A stretch of 64,000 nucleotides of DNA from Monomorium pharaonis (taxonomy: Eukaryota > Arthropoda > Insecta > Hymenoptera > Formicidae). Under the pieces are notes generated by a model that saw only the letters and a list, made by a program, of their open reading frames with translations, had not been told where the DNA came from and searched no databases. The DNA is taken from positions 18,398,358 to 18,462,357 of the forward strand of contig NC_050475.1 of NCBI RefSeq assembly GCF_013373865.1. The letters run 5' to 3'. Below, one piece after another: positions 20,689 to 31,700 of the stretch. Made by a program: the position numbers and the translations under genes. How positions within the stretch are numbered: the stretch's first letter is position 1; every line of letters starts with the position of its first letter.

Positions 20689-23600
20689 CTTCGGAGCAGT
20701 TTTCCTCGTCCGTACTGTCCAGGCAGTCGTTCTTGCCGTCGCAGACATTCAGCGCGTTTATGCACACGCCGCCGTCGCAAGGATGTTCGTAGCGGCCGCA
20801 TCCGTCAAGAGGCGTGTCCCCCACGGTGTCCGACAAGGTGTTTTCAACCCGTCGGTTGTTAGCTCTGAAATGCTCCTCCAACCTCTTGGTGTATATGTAA
20901 TCGCAGTCGGTTTCGTCATTCGCGTTAAGACAGTCCACGATACCGTCGCAGACTCGGTCCTCCTCGATGCACGTATGCTTGTCGCAGGCGTGCTGATTCT
21001 CCTCGCAACTGTCGATCTCGTTGTCCTCGGCGTACAACGACTTCTCCGTCGCGTCTTCGTCCTCCTCGCTATCGAGATCCGAATTCACGTCGTGGGTGGT
21101 GCCACCGGTCACAAAATGCGTGATGCTCTCCCGATCCCAAGACCGCGTCCCTTCGTTACTCTCGTCGCTTTCTTCATTCCAAATCGATTTACTTGTCGTG
21201 CGTTTCTCGTTATTTTCTTCAATTGTACGGTAAGTTGCGCCCATTGCTTCGGTACTTGTTTCCTTATTTTCTTCGCTGAAATATTCCCAGGATGAAGTAG
21301 TGCTGTCTGATTTAGATATCGATTTGGTGTCGTACGTGAAAGAATTATCGTTGACAGGAGTGCCGTAATAGCCAGATTCTTCTTCACTTACAACGGGAAA
21401 TGAAGTAACATCTTCGCATTCCTCGTCCGTCGAGTCTTCCTCTGTCTTTTTATTATCGTCCGCCCACCAGCTGAACCAGATGCTTTCGGTGGTAGTTGTA
21501 ATTGGTACTTTGCTACATCTTTTGGGAACTTTCTCACGGGACTTCGCCGATGAACGAGATACGGTGCTATCGGTGATAAAATTTACATTCGTCGTTCCTT
21601 CCGGACTTTGAAGTCCGTCGTGAACGCCGCGTTCCGCGGAATGCTGCGGGACGGATTCATCAGCGTGAAAGAATTCCGTCTTAAAAGATTCCGTTGTAAT
21701 TTCATCAGTGAGGTACCAGCCGTTTCTACCGGCGCTCGTATTCCGATTAGCGTCAGCTTTGTCGTAGCCCGGATCATTATGAGAGAGCGTAGTCCCCGCT
21801 CGTTCTGAACTATAAGCGTTACCATAATCGACGCTCGTCCGCCGCTCGTCGACTCTCCAGGCGACGGTCGACGTCGGTTTTCTCTTGCGCTTCGCGTCGG
21901 GATTCTTCTTCCTCTTTCTGGGTCTGTTCTTCTTACGGCCATTATGACGACTTTTGTGCTTGCGTTTGCCGTGCCTTTCAGTAGACGCTTTCTCCCGGGA
22001 TACGTTCGCATCCCGCGTGACGATCTCGGGAGCCCTCGTTGTCGTGGAGCTTAATATCAGGACTTCGAAGTCATCCTTTGGTGATTCTTCCTCCAGAGTC
22101 TCCCCGGATTCCTGCGATTCCTTTCCTTGTGTCACGTACGCACAATCACCCGCATTCATTGATTCCGACGTCTCGTCGGAATTTATCAATCCGGAATCGA
22201 TCTTGTTATCCTCCTGCGTCATTGATTTTTCGCCGGGGAATTTTTCAAAAGAAGTACTCGACTGCTTGTGCGTTCCACTACACTTTTTATTACTGCGATT
22301 TTTATCAGTCGCGTTACGATTCGACGTTGAATGATTTGATATTATATTGACACCGTCAACGTTGATTGGTGAAATATACCGGCGTGTTTCTATCTCCGGT
22401 GCAATAAATTCATACAGCAACTCTTTCGTCTTTGTCGAAGAATAATCGTTCTTTGTTTGATTTGTTCTTGCTGTTGCAGACATTCCTTTTGAAACGGGTA
22501 ATGCTGTTTTCTGTGCTCGATCGTATTTCATACTCGTCGTAGTCTCTTCTTCAATTTTATTTGTATTCACCATTATAGAGGTCGTTCTTTTGGATGGCGT
22601 GTTGTGATTCTTTATATATTTATTAAAATAATTCCAAATTTTACTATCTTTTCTTACCTTGTATCCAAAAAAATCTTCTTTACTGTCCAGATTGTTGTTC
22701 TTCGTTTTAACGTAATTTTCTCGTACATTCCGTTGTCTGTCAGTTTTATTGAACAATACATCCGAACGAGTAGATTCCGTTACAGCTTCTGTCATATTCT
22801 TCTTTTTAGTCTTCGAAGCCTTGGCCAGTTCATCGATATTTTTCAAAGAGATACTTTTTAATGTCGTTGAGGTCCGCGCATCAGCTGCCGATTCTGTCGA
22901 CGCTCTCATCGTAGACGAAGTAATTAACTTGATCAAATATTTATCGTGATATTTTTGGTAAGCGGGACCGTACTTTATGCGCGGTTTTCTCACGGAAGGC
23001 TTGCTCTTGCCAGGTACATTTCTCACAGCTTCCAAAGTGACATTTTTAGAATAATGCATCGTTTTTGCATTAGTAGCGCGAATATCATTTCCATTAGGCG
23101 TGCTTTTCCCCCATTTTATTTCTGTCCTCTTAATGTTATCGTTATTTTCATATTCTATTCCTTTCATCGGGGAAGTATTCCTGACGTTGGAATTTTTCGA
23201 TTTGAAAATATCCCTTTCTACGGCGAATCCATCCTTTTTGGAACCGTATAAAAGATTTATAATCGTCGCATTCGAGTTGGATGCATTGGACTTTTTCAGT
23301 CGATCAGGATTGCTCCCACCTATCATTTTTCGCGCTCCATCGCGATTATTGACAGATTGTGAATAAAAATTTTTTGCGTACGAAATATTGTTGTGCCGGA
23401 ATATTTGCCTCACGAGATCATCTGACAGTTTGAGAGGCTTTGGAATTTGAGATTCGTTGCTGGATCGCAACGAGGCATGGTCAACAGTCAAATAATAAAC
23501 TTCGATGTTTGTACTGCAATTCGCCCCGGGCTCGCGAGGTCGGTCGATTTCTACGTACTGCCATCGCGACGGTGGGTCATTATCTTGCGATTTGGGGGCA

Positions 23601-23874
23601 ATTTTTATCAGGTACGCCAAGAAGGCGTTCCGCAGCATGGAGTTTGGGAATCTTCGTCGTTGAGCTTCCTCCGGAAACGCTTCCAGGATCGGATTACTGA
23701 TCGTCACGGCTGGTTGGATGGTGAGACGATGGCGGGCGGTTTCCGTCGCCACGGGTTGCATATTCATATTCCTACGGCGTTCCGCGAGTTTTCCGCCGCA
23801 GGAAATCGCGGCCGACGACTTCCGTGCAATCGCGAACTTTCCGGCGTTATAGAAATTTCGCCACGGGTGCTTCT
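20689..23874 (-). CDS. trol: perlecan exon 7: giant unique region plus LDLa repeats 6 and 7
   Basis: 3,186 nt (1,062 codons), phase 1-1. The first ~950 residues match no domain I can name. Residues ~50-190 contain some hydrophobic strands (FLAYLIKI, NIEVYYLTVD) that might fold. The rest is disordered, rich in Ser/Thr/Asn/Lys/Glu with many N-x-S/T sites. A polybasic block (KRKHKSRH, RPRKRKK) lies near residues 634-669, and Ser-Gly in acidic settings occurs near residue 590 (QESGETLEEE) and 834 (EEESGYYG). LDLa 6 (CEENQHAC to NDETDC) and LDLa 7 (CGRYEHPC to TDEENC) end the exon. The 5' boundary uses the acceptor cgccgcccgtag. It is pyrimidine-poor but gives the required phase, and an in-frame TAA lies just upstream. 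The first internal Met codon is at 23767. The donor is GTATTC (20688). Confidence 0.85.
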
Positions 23875-24494
23875 CTACGGGCGGCGCATGATTTCGCGAT
23901 AAGTACGATTAAAATGGGATTACGGCTGAAAAAGGCGAAATGTAATGGCGAAAATATCGCGCGGGATGCTCGGAAGCTGTATTTGAAAGTCAGCGCGCGA
24001 TCGATGGAAGACGAGCTGGTTGAATTCTGTCGGTATTATATATATCAGACTCGTCCTACTACTTACTGCATATTAAACTCTCTACGGTAATGTGAGGGTA
24101 TTGGTAAAATTAGAATGATAAAAATAAATCGGATAACTTTACAATATGCTACAGGGAAATGGAAAAAAAAAAAAAAACACCTTTGACTATTTTCAAGAAG
24201 CTAATCGACTCTCGAAAACGTGATTCCTTTCTTTCTCGAGACGCTCCCATCTTAATCAATTTTAACTGCTAATAATTTAAAACATGTATAACATCTTATG
24301 TGACAGGCGCGCTTACCGTAGAATGTCGAAACTCACTTCTCGCGAGATTATGAATGATGTATTTACTGAATGAACTCGTCTCGCGCACACGCGCGAGGTG
24401 CAATGTTGTATGATGTAAGTGTGTACGCGTACGTATGTGCGTGTACTTTCTATGTATTGTGTGGTGGAAAGAGCGTGGTGTGGAGTATAATTAC
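23875..24494 (-). other. intron 6
   Basis: 620 bp with a poly(A) run (24162-24177). A better-looking acceptor (gcctttttcag, near 23932) lies upstream of the one chosen for exon 7, but all three frames from it reach a stop before joining the exon 7 frame. Confidence 0.75.
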
Positions 24495-24602
24495 CGCAGT
24501 CCCTCTCATCAGAGCCGTCAGTGCACTCGTTCACCCCGTTGCACTGCAACACGTAGCTGATGCAGCTGCCGTCCGTACAGCGGAACTCGGTGTCTCCGCA
24601 AC
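24495..24602 (-). CDS. trol: perlecan exon 6: LDLa repeat 5
   Basis: 108-nt minimal exon, phase 1-1: CGDTEFRC-TDGSC-ISYVLQC-NGVNEC-TDGSDERDC. Complete repeat with the CNG variant of the calcium loop. The acceptor (gtatatggagcag) lacks a good pyrimidine tract. The donor is GTAATT (24494). It is the last module before the giant exon. Confidence 0.93.
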
Positions 24603-26356
24603 CTGCTCCATATACCATACACTCATGCGTATTTAAAGATTGCATCGCCCCACCGGCTGACGCATGTCAGCAGCGCACCCTCGTCCTCAAGATGCTCTCC
24701 CGTTACCCATAGGATCGCTCGCGATCCTCCAGCGAGTCGCGCGATCGCGCGGCTCCAAGCAAGCCCTTCGACATTCCGAATCTTCCGTCCAAAATACGCG
24801 GGAGGCGGGGGAGGGGGTACGTGTGTTATGAGAACAAACCATGAGCGTGACGCTAAATAATTTCGCCGGGCGACGATCATATTTATGATCGCGCCGGTGG
24901 GTCAAACGACGCCGTGGGTGAGGGATCAGGTCGGGGATTTGCATAGTGTTATACCATCTGGACGGTAGAAGCGGACGTTCGCACCTTTACCTGGTGTAAG
25001 AGAGACGCTTCGAGCTGTGCTGCTTTTGCTGAGGTTAGTATATGAACGAGGGAAGGTATACAAGTAAATATACAGGGAATTTGCGAGAGGGACGTGCGAA
25101 GGGCAGCAATCTGCATTCTCAATCAGGAAGATAAGTCAATTGGCGGCGGAGTGATGTGGGCTGCTGGACTGTTTTACGCGAATTAATTTATCTTCGATCG
25201 GCAGCAGCGAGAGGATTGATGTCTTCGCTTCCCCCAACGCGTGTTGGCTACAGGGATGTCGGATGCGGTTCGCTTAAAAATCGATTAATTAAGGCGAACC
25301 CGTTTAGATAGCAGGTAACGTCCTGGAGCAACGAAACAGTCCGGGTACAGTTCGGGAGGGTGTACCCGAAAAGTTCGCCGCTTTCTTCACACACGACCGG
25401 TTTTTAGATTCCCGCAACGAAAACCGGGATTAGGTGAGCTAGTGGGGTAACGACATTGGCTAAACTATTTCAGGAAAAGAGTCGTTATTTTCGGATGTTG
25501 CGCGCCGGGCGTAAAGTTCGGTCAGCGTGGAAAATCGTAAATCGAAAGTCACGCGGAGCGTGCCGGGGAAAATTAAGTTTACGTTTATTCACGTTACAGC
25601 GCGCAACACGGTGTGTCCGACGCCGCTCGTCGGCGTCTAATTATGTGCGAGCGCGTAAACGCAATCTCCGTTCGCATAGTTTACCATATTGTAACGGAGA
25701 GACGGGGCACACTTTTTCATCCGCGGTGAAACGACGAGTTGAAAAATAAGGAAAAAAAAAAAAAAGTAGCGACAACGTACCTGAGATTTGAAGGGCATGA
25801 CGGTATATGCGAGAGCGGCGCAATTCTTCGCAACGTTATATTATTTCTACGACGTTAGGCACGTGGTCGAATGAGATCATTGCTAGGTTTACTCTCGCGA
25901 GACTTATCAAAGTGCCTGCAATCTTGTTGTTAAACTTCGCAGGCGCGTTTGAGGCTCGTTTAAGCTCAGGCGCCCCTCTCGATCGCTCGTGAATAATCGC
26001 GTCGGGTAACCGACACTTGGCGAAGAGCATCGGTGCAGGCTTATCGCCGAGCTTATTGCTGGAACCGTTGCGGCGGAGTTATCCGTTGCGCGCGTTTGCA
26101 AAAGAGTGATTATTGACCTCGCGATTAGTCATGAACACGCGACAACGTAGGGTTCACGTTGTCGACACGGGTAAAAGCGACGCAATTAGAGAAATGACGA
26201 AAGCAACGGAGGCAAATCGGACTCCGCCGGAATCTACGTCCTTTAAAAAAATCTCATTGATACAATTCCGTTCGCGTTCCCAAAAAACGTTAGAATCGAT
26301 CGAGCAAGAACAAAGTGATTGACAGAGGGAGGGAGGAGAAAAACAAATTAGCTTAC
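24603..26356 (-). other. intron 5, CpG-rich
   Basis: 1.75 kb, mostly GC-rich and CpG-dense (24650-26150), unlike the AT-rich introns further downstream. It contains a poly(A) tract (25751-25765). Many short overlapping frames exist on both strands without domain content. Such composition could reflect a regulatory region, but no specific site is identified. Confidence 0.7.
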
Positions 26357-26470
26357 CACATTGGCTCTCATCTTCGCCGTTGCGGCAATCGGCGACTCCG
26401 TTGCAACGCTTGTCAATACTCAGACAGGTGCCATCCAGACAACGGAATTGATCTCCACTACAGGTGGTCA
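26357..26470 (-). CDS. trol: perlecan exon 5: LDLa repeat 4
   Basis: 114-nt, phase 1-1: TTCSGDQFRC-LDGTC-LSIDKRC-NGVADC-RNGEDESQC. Glu replaces the Ser of SDE (GEDE), and CNG replaces CDG. Acceptor is catcgttttcag (26472-26471) and donor GTAAGC (26356). Only 301 bp separate it from LDLa 3. Confidence 0.94.
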
Positions 26471-26771
26471 CTGAAAACGATGACGTAAAGGAGGATAAAA
26501 AGTGTATAAATTATAATATAATTCATCATATATATATAAGATTATATTTGCTCTTAATTATGAGATAATGATCATTCGAAAGTTGAGCGATAAAATAATT
26601 TAACTTTTTATTTATTTCAAAAAATTTGGGAATTATGACACTAAAGAAATACAATTTTAAAAAGTTACCGCAACTAAACGTGTTTATTTATAAAGTAATG
26701 TCATATATTAAAAACTTAATGTAAAAAGCGTCGATGTAATTAAAAAAAAAAAGTAATATAAACAAACAAAC
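26471..26771 (-). other. intron 4
   Basis: 301 bp, about four-fifths A+T, with nothing recognised in it. Confidence 0.85.
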
Positions 26772-26885
26772 CGTTGCAATTATACTCGTCAGAATGATCT
26801 AGACAATCGTTCCGTCCGTCACATCTTGCATTTTTGCTGACACACGAACCGCTGGCGCACTCGAATTCATCCACTCGACAACGTG
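26772..26885 (-). CDS. trol: perlecan exon 4: LDLa repeat 3
   Basis: 114-nt, phase 1-1: RCRVDEFEC-ASGSC-VSKNARC-DGRNDC-LDHSDEYNC. Six cysteines and a complete acidic signature. The flanking frames close quickly, so it is below common ORF thresholds. I found it from the cysteine spacing and its splice sites (acceptor tcttttaaatag, donor GTTTGT). Confidence 0.93.
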
Positions 26886-28680
26886 CTATTTAAAAGAGAT
26901 AGAGAAAAAAAAAATAAAAACGCGTAACACATAAAATAAGGGAGGGGAGGAAAAAAAAAGATAGAAAGGATAAACCGATAAAAAAATTCGCGCAACAAAC
27001 ACCCTCATTGACGATATGATAGCATTTTCACACAGCGATGCCTTGATTTAGTTAAAAGTTTTTATTCTCTGTCCGACAAAGTAACGGGAGAGCTATCGAC
27101 TCGAGTTTTATTGATTATTGTCGCAATTTGAACGAGTTACTGAAGCATATTCAATTTACGCGATATCAATAATCAATTGAACACATGTCGCGCTCGCAAA
27201 ATATTCGACAGCCCGCTTTAGTTAATTAAAAATGGCAACTATTTGCAGAAATCCACTTGACCTATAGTAAATATAGGCTATAGCATCGCGTTACTCGTAC
27301 GCTGGTCGGGGATCCTGGCTGTTTATCGCATTGCGAAAACGTGAAATCTGAAAATTATTCTATAAATAACAAAAAATCGATTAATCTGATTAAAATTTCA
27401 CGTTATTCTAAATATGAAAAGTTGCGTAACATAAATGCTTGAAGTGTATTTAAAATTGTAAATTAAATTTGTTACAGCTATTTTAACTGGCCGATTCTTC
27501 GAGTGCAAATAAAATCTTGATTTTGCAATTACAAAACTCGTCTGGCTGTCTAATCGCCGCGCTGATATTTCAGATCGGTCCAGTTGAAATAAAAATAATG
27601 TCCGCAAATAAAACGTCGGGAAACGTATGAGTTTCTTTCGAGCGGAATTTAATGTATTCGCCGAGATTTAATTTATTCGCGACAGTTGGATAACAGTTAT
27701 TCCGCGTATCGCTGTTAACTGTTTGCGCATGTGACTGTTTTGCGGAGTGAATTTGCAGCCATATGCGCTACTACACATCCATGAATAATTAAGCGCAAGA
27801 ATCGCCGTCGCGTTATTGCAAGTGCGAATACCTGTTCGCGAGTTTCCGCATAACTTTATGATATAACCAGCGTCGTGCGTAAATTATCATGCGCTACTTC
27901 CTAATGAGTTAAAAATGCGAGGGCTCAAATCTCATGCTGCGCAGGCACCGCCGACTCACGCAGGAAAATTTCGCGATAATCCTTCCACCCGCGTGCCCGA
28001 AAGATGCAATAGATAGAATTCGTACACCTACCTCTCGCCGCGTGTGAGTTGCGAAAACGTTCTGGCGTCTTGTGTGCGTGTGTTGTGTAGTATTGCGAAT
28101 CATGCGATGCGCGGGGAAACACGAGACTAAAAAGATGCCCCGCCTTTCGAAACCCGATCGAATGCAATTTGTTTCGATTACAAAACTTCACGGGACAAAA
28201 TGCAGTAAATAAACGCTTAAATTTCTCTCTCGGTTGCCTCGTGTTCCCCCGGTAATTACGCCGCGCGGCGTTGGAATCTCACGCCGTGACCGCTCTCGCA
28301 GGCTGCGTTTCGTTTCAACGCATGATGCGCATAATGCACTGTTCATCCTTGTTTAACGTTTGACAAACAACAAGGATGAACGATGCATCATGCGTATCAT
28401 GCGTGAAACGGAACGCACCCGTAGTAACGCGACCCTGAAATGTCACTGTGCTATGCGCGCAGTTTGATATCCGTGACAGGGGGAAAAAAAAAAACAGAAG
28501 GTGTTTGTCGCGATATTTCTTGTGTGAAATAGTTTAACGCGTCAAACGAGTTTCTTGGCAAAGCTGCAATTTCACGCGCAGATGTCACGTTGTTCCAACG
28601 CCGAGTAGCTTGATTTACATGTTTCGCGCGAGTGTGCAGCCGTTTCGCGGCTGATTGGAGTAAATAGTGATAATTCGTAC
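26886..28680 (-). other. intron 3
   Basis: 1.8 kb. It carries the long hairpin at 28304-28417, close to exon 3. The remainder is unremarkable, and a CpG-rich zone lies around 27900-28300. Confidence 0.75.
28304..28417. repeat. 114-bp near-perfect hairpin (foldback)
   Basis: The left arm (28304-28353, ending gttcatccttgtt) and right arm (28369-28417, starting aacaaggatgaac) are reverse complements over about 49 positions, with roughly four mismatches and two one-base bulges, around a 15-nt loop. The match covers repeated catgatgcgca-type units. It could be a short MITE or an intronic hairpin RNA. High arm identity argues for recent origin or constraint. No flanking duplication was established. 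Confidence 0.7.
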
Positions 28681-28797
28681 TCATGTTGTAACAATTTTGT
28701 TCGTCCCTTCCACCAGAACAGTCCGTGTATCCGTCACAGCGTCGTGATAAGGACACGCAATAACCAGGCGCGCATTCGAATTGGTCTTCCTTGCAAG
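28681..28797 (-). CDS. trol: perlecan exon 3: LDLa repeat 2
   Basis: 117-nt, phase 1-1: ACKEDQFEC-APGYC-VSLSRRC-DGYTDC-SGGRDEQNC, then YNM. In the acidic loop Arg replaces the Ser of SDE (GGRDE), but the calcium-binding Asp-Glu pair remains. I set the donor at GTACGA (28680), three codons after the last cysteine, because no GT in phase 1 lies nearer. The acceptor is gcaattcttacag. Confidence 0.88.
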   Translation of the reverse strand, partial: LARKTNSNARLVIACPYHDAVTDTRTVLVEGTNKIVTT

Positions 28798-31700
28798 CTG
28801 TAAGAATTGCACTTAGGCTAATCTGGGAAGATTTATGTCGCCGAGAACGGCAACGATGACTCGACTGATGCAGGTCAATTTGAGCGATGACACGCGTACA
28901 AACACAGCTGAGAGAATGGCGCTGACGACGATTAGACATATATACTGCTGTGCTGAATGGACGTAACACGTAAGGAGATACTAATGACGGAGGAAGCACA
29001 ATGACCGTCGGCAATGAATAACGATTCCGTCGACGGGTAAATTAAGCTGCATTCCTAGCTGATATTCAGGAACAATATTTCAGAGAAGAATAGACATTTA
29101 TTAAATTAGGTTCTTCACTTGCAAGTGAACGAGAGAAGCGAGTAAGCAACACGAAGTGTTTTAGATCTGTTTTGCTTAACTGCATCTGTAATATTTCATA
29201 ATAGAAGAAATGGTAGTACAATCTCCTCTCCCTCTCCCCCATTTACATTTTATGCAATAACTTTAAGTTATTAATAATGAATATTATATATTGAAAACTT
29301 AACGACTGTATTCGTCAGTATGTTGTTTAAATAAAATAGTTTCAAAAAATTAGTTTTGTTTAAAAAAAGAAAATAATATTTTTTGTTATAAATCATGAGT
29401 AATCACTGATAGAGTCTTTATGCATCTTAATAAGAAGATATTATGAATGACCATTGTGTTTAATACAAAAGTTACAGCATCACCCCCTCCTTCGCCATTT
29501 TCCAGTATTTTACAGATTCGTATTACAGCCACGCGGGTTAAACGAAAGTGCAGTTAAGAAAGACAGATCTAAGATGCCAGAAAGTAATCCGAATAAACAG
29601 AGAGACAGAGAGAACCCAAAACAATAATTCTAACGTGGGATCGCGACCCGATGATACGAGATAATATGAAAGGAGTTTCTTGAAGAACTAATTAGTGGCC
29701 GAGCAAAACGCGTTAAGCGCGCCCAAGTGACTGGGCCATTAATTAGCACGTATTTGAGGAAATTTCACGGAAGAGATTATAAATGAACGAGGAGTTACGT
29801 CAATCGTCGTGCTCCCACCCGCCGTACTCTAATTTACAGCGGCAATTAGTTAACGATGGAGGAACATGAAAGAACCTGCTGGCCGCGGAAGGACACTGCG
29901 TGACGACCAACAGTTGCCTTTACATTTAACCACAAGTCGACGACTGTTATTGCACGAGCACACGCGGGAATGGAACATACACACACACATACACGTGGAT
30001 AGACGTAAGTCGCGCGAATTCGCAAGGGACAGCGATTGAAGCGTAGCGGAAAGTTCTTTACGAGCAAAAGCGACAGAGATAGAGATCCCAACACTTCTCC
30101 GGAAAACGCTGAATTATCGTCCACGCTGAAGCTTGGAAGGTGAGGGAAGAGAGGAGGAGTGTCCCGTAATAATATTTCGCGCCAACGTGCTCGCATCGTT
30201 CCTTCGACCGAAATTATTCATCGCGATCATCGAAGCATTCTGGCCGCGCGTAGAAAAATTAATCGCCACTAATTTGGAAAAAAAAAAAACTCGGAGCAAT
30301 GAAAACCAGAAATCGAAAAATTACGGAAAAATAGAACGGCACTTTATCAATGTTCGAACCGCGTTGCGAAATAAATAATTCACGTCTCGTGCCATCGAGC
30401 GAAGCGGCGGCATAGGATTACGGAAGTTTCAGTTGTACTCGCTTAATTGTCGTCGAACGGAGTGACAGCTACCGGTTATAAAGCATTTATTCGCTGTAAA
30501 TTTTTCGCGGCGGCAGTTAATACGAGTTAATACGATCGATCGCGTCATATTAACCGACCCGCTACGACGTGAAGTTTCAAAAATCTGTTCCCTTTCTTTT
30601 TTTAATTTCAATTTGTTCTAAAAGAGAAGAAGACAATCGCGATGACGACCGCAGAACCAACACCGAGACACCGCGCCGAGTCGTGAATCGCTCGATGAAG
30701 CGACAGGGAGACGTTGCGATTTCTGACATCATCTTAGGTTCAAGGCCTGCCCCGAAGGCCTCGCCCATTTTGACGATTGAATTGCAAACGAGTCACCGAG
30801 TTCAATAATCCGCTCACGAGCTCGGCGCCCGGGGCGATACGTCCGAGGACCTTCGTCTGGAAACGATCCCCTCCCCCCCTGCGTATAGGCACTCGAGAAA
30901 TTAACGGTTTAACCGCTGAATCGGATAAACTCTGATGTAATTCCAAAGTAATCTCGGACTTATTCGAGATAATTGATACGCGATACGGCGGCGTAATATT
31001 TTTCCCCGCGTGCCGGCGCGAGCACGTGACAGCTCGTCGTTCTCCGACGAATTTCGTTGTGGTCATTAGAACTTTTGGATTCGTCAAAATAAGCCACCCC
31101 TAAAATATCATCCGTCGTCGACGCCGCGGTACAGCGAGAAACAAACATAATCTCGCGCGCGGATTTAGCGCGGGGATGATGACTTTCGCATGCGGATCTA
31201 CGACGCGATTTCGCGCGGCCGATTTTCACGGCGGAGAAGTTTGGCGGGCGGCCGCGTGACGCTCGCTCTCGTCACGAATCAAAATTGGATTAAAGCGGTG
31301 AAAATGCGAAATTCCGGGGGCAGAGCCGGGTGATGGAAGGGCCGGGTCTGACGTTCGGCCGACGGCCCGTGGGAGATTAACGTCGGATTAAAATTGCGGC
31401 CGGTTATTAGGGCGGATTAATAAACGCGAGTAAATCTCGTTCGACAGCGGGGCCATCCTGGATTTGCCGGCGAGGAAGGGGGGGAGAGGGGAGGATGTTC
31501 CGCCTTCATCTTTTTTCTCTTAATTCGTCCTTCACGCTTCTACGGCATTTACGTCATTAATGAGACGCACGGTAAGTTACGCGAGAAGATGAATAAGAAA
31601 AATCGTCAATCGATTCTCCATTGACACGCTCGACGGCACCACGCAATTGTCATTATCACAATGACGTTAGCTTCTGTACAAATGGACGTGCAAAGCGTCG

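Noticed and set aside
20666..21295. 209-codon open frame on the plus strand
   Set aside because: Exactly antisense to the LDLa 6/7 part of the giant perlecan exon, where a biased codon pattern keeps the opposite frame open. No domain.
23875..23931. Stronger-looking acceptor (gcctttttcag) upstream of the giant exon
   Set aside because: All three frames from it meet a stop before reaching the giant exon's reading frame.
24991..25014. Possible 24-nt phase-1 microexon before a good donor (CAG/GTAAAG) in intron 5
   Set aside because: The only acceptor in the right phase lacks a pyrimidine tract. The better acceptor upstream would shift the frame.
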